Assembly (NCBI RefSeq): GCF_014195545.1
Contig: NZ_JACIBX010000003.1
Coordinates: 186,001-250,000 of the forward strand
DNA: 64,000 nucleotides
Direction of reading: 5' to 3'
Source of the DNA: Limimaricola variabilis
GTDB taxonomy: Bacteria > Pseudomonadota > Alphaproteobacteria > Rhodobacterales > Rhodobacteraceae
The notes under the pieces are model-generated. The model was given only the letters and a program-made list of their open reading frames with translations, ran no database searches and had not been told where the DNA came from. A program made the translations under genes and the position numbers. Shown in pieces: positions 58,291 to 64,000 of this stretch. Position 1 is the first letter of the stretch. Every line of letters begins with the position of its first letter.

Positions 58291-59379
58291 ATGCACCGCC
58301 CTGCCCTCCTGCTGTCAGCGCTGCTGACCGGCAGCCTCGTGCCCGCCCTGTCCTGGGCGCAGGACAGCGCCCCCACCCCCGAAGAGATCGTCGAGGACTG
58401 GATGGCCTCGGGTCATGCCGATGCCATGGCGGAGGCGTTCCGCCATTGGGATGACGAGGGAGAGATCCCCGGCGCCTGCGCCACCTGTCATTCCACCACC
58501 GGGTTCGCCGACTATATCGGCTCGCCGATGACCACCGTGGGCGTCATCGACCACCCCGTCCCCACCGGTGAATTGATCCAATGCACCGCCTGCCACGATC
58601 CCGCCGCGGCGGCGCTCACGACCGTGACCTTCCCCTCCGGCGCGGCCGTGTCGCTGGGTTCGGGCGCCGCGGTCTGCGCGGTCTGCCACCAGGGCCGCGC
58701 GTCGGGGGAGGCCGTCGAGACGGCCGTGGCCGGCATCGGCGACGACGAAGTTTCGGATCAGCTACGCTTCATCAATGCTCACTATTCCGCCGCAGCCGCG
58801 ACGCTGCTGGGCACCGACGCAGGCGGAGGTTACGAGTATCCCGGCCAGACCTATGCTGGTCGTTTCGCCCATGTGCCGGATCTCGACGACTGCGCAGGCT
58901 GCCACGGCCCGCACGACACGGCGATCGAGATTGCCGATTGCACGACATGTCACGCCGGCGTGGAGGGGTCACGCGCGATCCGCACGACCACGACGGATCT
59001 CGACGGTGACGGCGACACCGCCGAAGGCATCGCCTCCGAGATCCAGACCCTGCACGAGCACCTGCACGAGATGATCAGGCTCTATGCCGAGACCGTCGCC
59101 GAGGCGGCGATCCTCTACGCGCCGGACAGCTTTCCCTATTACTTCACCGATCTCGACGGTGACGGCGAGGCCGGCCCGGAAGAGACGATCCGCGACAACG
59201 CCTATGCCAGCTGGACGCCGCGCCTGCTGCGCGCAGCCTATAATTACCAGTTCATCGCGAAGGACGGGGGCGCGCATGCCCATAACCCGCACTATGCAGC
59301 GCAGCTTTTGATCGATGGGCTGAACGATCTGGGATCGGCCCTGCCCCAATCGCCGGAAGGAAGCTTCACGCGTCCCTAA
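58291..59379 (+). CDS. Periplasmic pentahaem c-type cytochrome
   Basis: A 362-residue protein with Sec signal peptide (LLLSALLTGSLVPALSWA) and five CxxCH sites: CATCH, CTACH, CAVCH, CAGCH and CTTCH, all in the first 230 residues. Additional histidines (HPVP, NAHYS, RFAHV, GPHD, EHLHEM) can be distal ligands. Two DLDGDG loops in the C-terminal half resemble calcium-binding EF loops. I do not recognise a named family. Sharing the FNR box with nqrABCDEF suggests a role in low-oxygen electron transfer linked to the NQR variant. Confidence 0.85.
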   Translation: MHRPALLLSALLTGSLVPALSWAQDSAPTPEEIVEDWMASGHADAMAEAFRHWDDEGEIPGACATCHSTTGFADYIGSPMTTVGVIDHPVPTGELIQCTACHDPAAAALTTVTFPSGAAVSLGSGAAVCAVCHQGRASGEAVETAVAGIGDDEVSDQLRFINAHYSAAAATLLGTDAGGGYEYPGQTYAGRFAHVPDLDDCAGCHGPHDTAIEIADCTTCHAGVEGSRAIRTTTTDLDGDGDTAEGIASEIQTLHEHLHEMIRLYAETVAEAAILYAPDSFPYYFTDLDGDGEAGPEETIRDNAYASWTPRLLRAAYNYQFIAKDGGAHAHNPHYAAQLLIDGLNDLGSALPQSPEGSFTRP

Positions 59380-59388
59380 ACGAAGAAG

Positions 59389-59413
59389 CGCCGGATCAGG
59401 TGACTGTCCGGCG
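59389..59413. terminator. Hairpin after the pentahaem cytochrome
   Basis: CGCCGGA (59389-59395) and TCCGGCG (59407-59413) are perfect complements with an 11-base loop, ten bases after the stop. No strong T tract. Probable terminator, possibly for both convergent units. Confidence 0.55.
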
Positions 59414-59590
59414 AACATTTGCATGCCTTGGCGCAGGCCCCGAAAGCATCTCGCGCGTTGCACGGTCGATGACAGCCTCGCTTCCCGCGTGATGGAGCGT
59501 GCCGCTGACAGGTTTCTCCGACACGGACGGGTCGAGCATCACCCACAGCCCGGGCAAAGCCGCCAATTGCAGCGGCCTTGCCAAGCCCGG

Positions 59591-61726
<2,136 letters not shown>

Positions 61727-61745
61727 CTCGCGCTCCTTTCGGCTG

Positions 61746-63776
61746 TCATTCGAATTCCATGATGGTCTGGTCGACCGAGAGGCTGTCTCCCGCCGCCGCG
61801 TGGAGCTTGGCGATCTTCAGCCGGCGCTCGGCCCGCAGGACGTTCTCCATCTTCATCGCCTCGACGGTGCAGAGCGGCTGGCCCTCCTCGACCTCCTGCC
61901 CCTCCTCGACATCGACGTGCACCACCACGCCCGGCATCGGGCACAGCAGCAGCTTGGAGGTGTCGGCGGCCTGCTTTTCGGGCATCAGCGCGGCCAGCTC
62001 GGCCTGCCGCGGCGTGTAGACCCGAACGTCGAGATCGGCGCCGCGATGGCGCACGCGGAAGCCCGCGATCCGCGGCTCGACCTTCAACACCGTCTCGATC
62101 CCGTCGACGCTGAGCCGCGCGAGGCGCTGGCCCGGCGTCCAGTCGCCCGCGACCCGCATCACGACACCGTCCTCGAACCGCACATCGGTGGCGCCGGTCC
62201 CGGCCGCGAGCGTCACCTCGTGGCTCTCGCCCGCGACCTGCACGACGAAGGCTTCGCCCACCCGCCGCTCGTGGTGATCGATCCGGCCCGAAATCCGGGC
62301 GCGGCGGATCTCCTCGATGCGCTGCAAGGTGGCGCAGGCGGCCGCGACGCGGCGCCGGGTCTCGAGCGGCAGATCGACGCCGTCGAACCCTTCGGGCCAT
62401 TCCTCGGCGATGAAGCCGGTGTGGATGTCGCCCGAACGGAACTTCGGATGCGCCATCACCGCCGAGAGGAACGGCAGGTTGTGACCGATACCGTCCAGCT
62501 CGAAGCCGTCGAGCGCGCGCTCCATCGCATCCACCGCACGGTCGCGGTCGGGCGCCCATGTGCAGAGCTTGGCGATCATCGGGTCGTAATGCATCGAGAT
62601 CTCGCCACCCTCGGCGACCCCGGTGTCGTTGCGCACCACCTCCACATCGGAGGCGAACTCCTGCGGCGGGCGATAGCGCGTCAGGCGCCCGATCGAGGGC
62701 AGGAAGCCGCGATACGGGTCCTCGGCATAGAGCCGGCTCTCGATCGCCCAGCCATTCAGTCGGATGTCTTCCTGCGCGAAGGGCAGCGGTTCGCCAGCGG
62801 CCACGCGGATCATCTGCTCGACGAGGTCGATGCCGGTGATCAGCTCGGTCACCGGATGCTCCACCTGCAGGCGGGTGTTCATCTCGAGGAAGTAGAAGTT
62901 GCGCTGGGCATCGACGATGAATTCGACCGTGCCGGCGCTCTCGTAACCCACCGCCTTGGCCAGCGCGCAGGCCTGCGCGCCCATCGCGGCACGGGTCGCC
63001 TCGTCGAGGAAGGGCGACGGGGCCTCTTCGACGACCTTCTGATTGCGGCGCTGGATCGAGCATTCGCGCTCGCCCAGATAGACGCAGTTGCCGTGCCGGT
63101 CGGCCAGCACCTGAATCTCGATGTGCCGGGGGCCTTCGACGAACTTCTCGATGAAGATCCGGTCGTCGCCGAACGAGCTGGCCGCCTCGCGCTTGGAGGC
63201 TTCGAAACCCTCGCGCGCCGCCTGATCGTCATGCGCGATGCGCATGCCCTTGCCGCCACCGCCGGCGCTGGCCTTGATCATCACCGGGTAGCCGATCTGC
63301 TGCGCGATGCGCACCGCCTCATCGGCATCCTCGATCAGGCCCATATGGCCCGGCACGGTGGAGACGCCCGCCTCGGCGGCGATCTTCTTGGAGGCGATCT
63401 TGTCGCCCATCTTGTCGATCGCGCCGGCCGGCGGGCCGACGAAGACCACGCCACGCTCGGCCAGCGCGCGGGCGAATTTCGGGTTCTCCGACAGAAAACC
63501 GTAGCCCGGATGCACGGCCTCGGCGCCGGTCTGCTCGATCGCATCGAGAACGCGGTCCATGGCGATATAGGACTGCGCGGCGGGCGCAGGCCCGATCTCG
63601 ACCGCGCGGTCAGCCATGGCCACGTGCACCGCGTCGCGGTCGGCCACCGAATGCACCGCGATGGTCTCGATCCCCATGGCGCGGGCGGAGCGGATCACCC
63701 GGCAGGCGATCTCGCCGCGATTGGCGACGAGCAGGCTGCGGAACGGCGCGCGGGCCTCAGAGCGGGATGTTGTCAT
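61746..63776 (-). CDS. pccA: Propionyl-CoA carboxylase, biotin-containing alpha subunit
   Basis: A 676-residue protein: biotin carboxylase domain ([21 protein letters not shown] loop [40 protein letters not shown]), a linking BT domain, and a C-terminal biotin carrier domain with AMKMEN where lysine is biotinylated. It carboxylates biotin and passes CO2 to PccB to make methylmalonyl-CoA. ATG 63776 overlaps the pccB end by 20 bases. Confidence 0.96.
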   Translation of the reverse strand: MTTSRSEARAPFRSLLVANRGEIACRVIRSARAMGIETIAVHSVADRDAVHVAMADRAVEIGPAPAAQSYIAMDRVLDAIEQTGAEAVHPGYGFLSENPKFARALAERGVVFVGPPAGAIDKMGDKIASKKIAAEAGVSTVPGHMGLIEDADEAVRIAQQIGYPVMIKASAGGGGKGMRIAHDDQAAREGFEASKREAASSFGDDRIFIEKFVEGPRHIEIQVLADRHGNCVYLGERECSIQRRNQKVVEEAPSPFLDEATRAAMGAQACALAKAVGYESAGTVEFIVDAQRNFYFLEMNTRLQVEHPVTELITGIDLVEQMIRVAAGEPLPFAQEDIRLNGWAIESRLYAEDPYRGFLPSIGRLTRYRPPQEFASDVEVVRNDTGVAEGGEISMHYDPMIAKLCTWAPDRDRAVDAMERALDGFELDGIGHNLPFLSAVMAHPKFRSGDIHTGFIAEEWPEGFDGVDLPLETRRRVAAACATLQRIEEIRRARISGRIDHHERRVGEAFVVQVAGESHEVTLAAGTGATDVRFEDGVVMRVAGDWTPGQRLARLSVDGIETVLKVEPRIAGFRVRHRGADLDVRVYTPRQAELAALMPEKQAADTSKLLLCPMPGVVVHVDVEEGQEVEEGQPLCTVEAMKMENVLRAERRLKIAKLHAAAGDSLSVDQTIMEFE

Positions 63777-64000
63777 GCTTCCTCCACGGGTTCTCGAGGC
63801 TCTTGTTCCGCAGAGCGGCGAAGGCGCGGGCAGCGCGCCGGCGGGTGGCGCGCGGCTTGATCACCTCGTCGATGAAGCCGCGCTCGGCCGCGACGAAGGG
63901 GTTGGCGAAGCGGTCCTCGTAATCCTTGGTGCGCTTCGCGATCTTGTCAGGGTCGCCCAGCTCGGAGCGATACAGGATCTCGGTCGCGCCCTTGGCGCCC
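63757..64000 (-). CDS. pccB: Propionyl-CoA carboxylase beta subunit, C-terminal end
   Basis: Only the last 80 codons are inside the window; the gene continues past 64000. The visible part ([52 protein letters not shown]) is the characteristic end of acyl-CoA carboxyltransferase beta subunits. It transfers CO2 from biotin to propionyl-CoA. First visible gene of the pccB-pccA-mutase operon. Confidence 0.95.
   Translation of the reverse strand, partial: GAKGATEILYRSELGDPDKIAKRTKDYEDRFANPFVAAERGFIDEVIKPRATRRRAARAFAALRNKSLENPWRKHDNIPL

Noticed and set aside
59396-59584. A 62-codon minus-strand frame after the mutase gene.
   Set aside because: TTG start, no ribosome-binding site, overlaps the cytochrome terminator hairpin and shows no recognisable features.

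Overview
The window is GC-rich alphaproteobacterial chromosome, most likely Rhodobacteraceae (roseobacter/Rhodovulum-type). Grounds: a FnrL-like regulator with four N-terminal cysteines, perfect TTGATCTGGATCAA-type FNR boxes, fused TctA/TctB transporters, propionyl-CoA carboxylase next to methylmalonyl-CoA mutase, and the general protein character. Two parts differ sharply: an accessory island (about 1-23,160) and a metabolic/respiratory region (about 23,160-64,000). Accessory island: the start of an AlbA_2-type gene, an IS256-family insertion, a decayed transposase-like remnant, and a cytosine methyltransferase converging on a probable restriction enzyme. Then comes a plasmid- or phage-like block (4,968-13,800) of small unfamiliar genes, a VRR-NUC nuclease, a multiply broken DEAD/DEAH helicase, an XRE regulator, a MobV/Pre-like mobilisation protein and a cluster of five long palindromes. 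The rest (13,900-23,160) has nuclease-like proteins, a glycine-zipper membrane protein overlapping a nuclease-like gene, an AT-rich Sel1-repeat gene, a Cys-His-Asp hydrolase-like protein, and a regulator/DUF4258-like pair. It looks like a defence and mobile-element island, partly decaying. Carboxylate region (23,160-41,500): two parallel modules, each tctC-tctAB-prpF on the minus strand facing a tctD-tctE two-component system on the plus strand, flank tcuB-tcuA-gntR and a divergent AbrB-family membrane protein. The two prpF genes are embedded in what appears to be an identical direct repeat of about 1.08 kb; the left copy ends exactly at the accessory island. Together the genes suggest uptake of tricarballylate, aconitate or related tricarboxylates, their oxidation by TcuAB and isomerisation by PrpF. 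Oxygen-responsive region (41,900-59,400): an fnrL-like gene, four double-domain universal stress proteins, a small cytochrome c, a VIT/CCC1-type transporter, a large cation P-type ATPase, a CBS-domain protein, a compact Nqr-like operon (nqrABCDEF-apbE-nqrM-CBS) and a divergent pentahaem cytochrome. Four FNR boxes lie at the promoters of this group, so it reads as one FnrL regulon for low-oxygen energy metabolism. NqrB is short and lacks the flavin-attachment motif, making this an unusual NQR variant and the most interesting finding. The window ends in a conventional propionate pathway operon on the minus strand: pccB (cut by the edge), pccA and methylmalonyl-CoA mutase.
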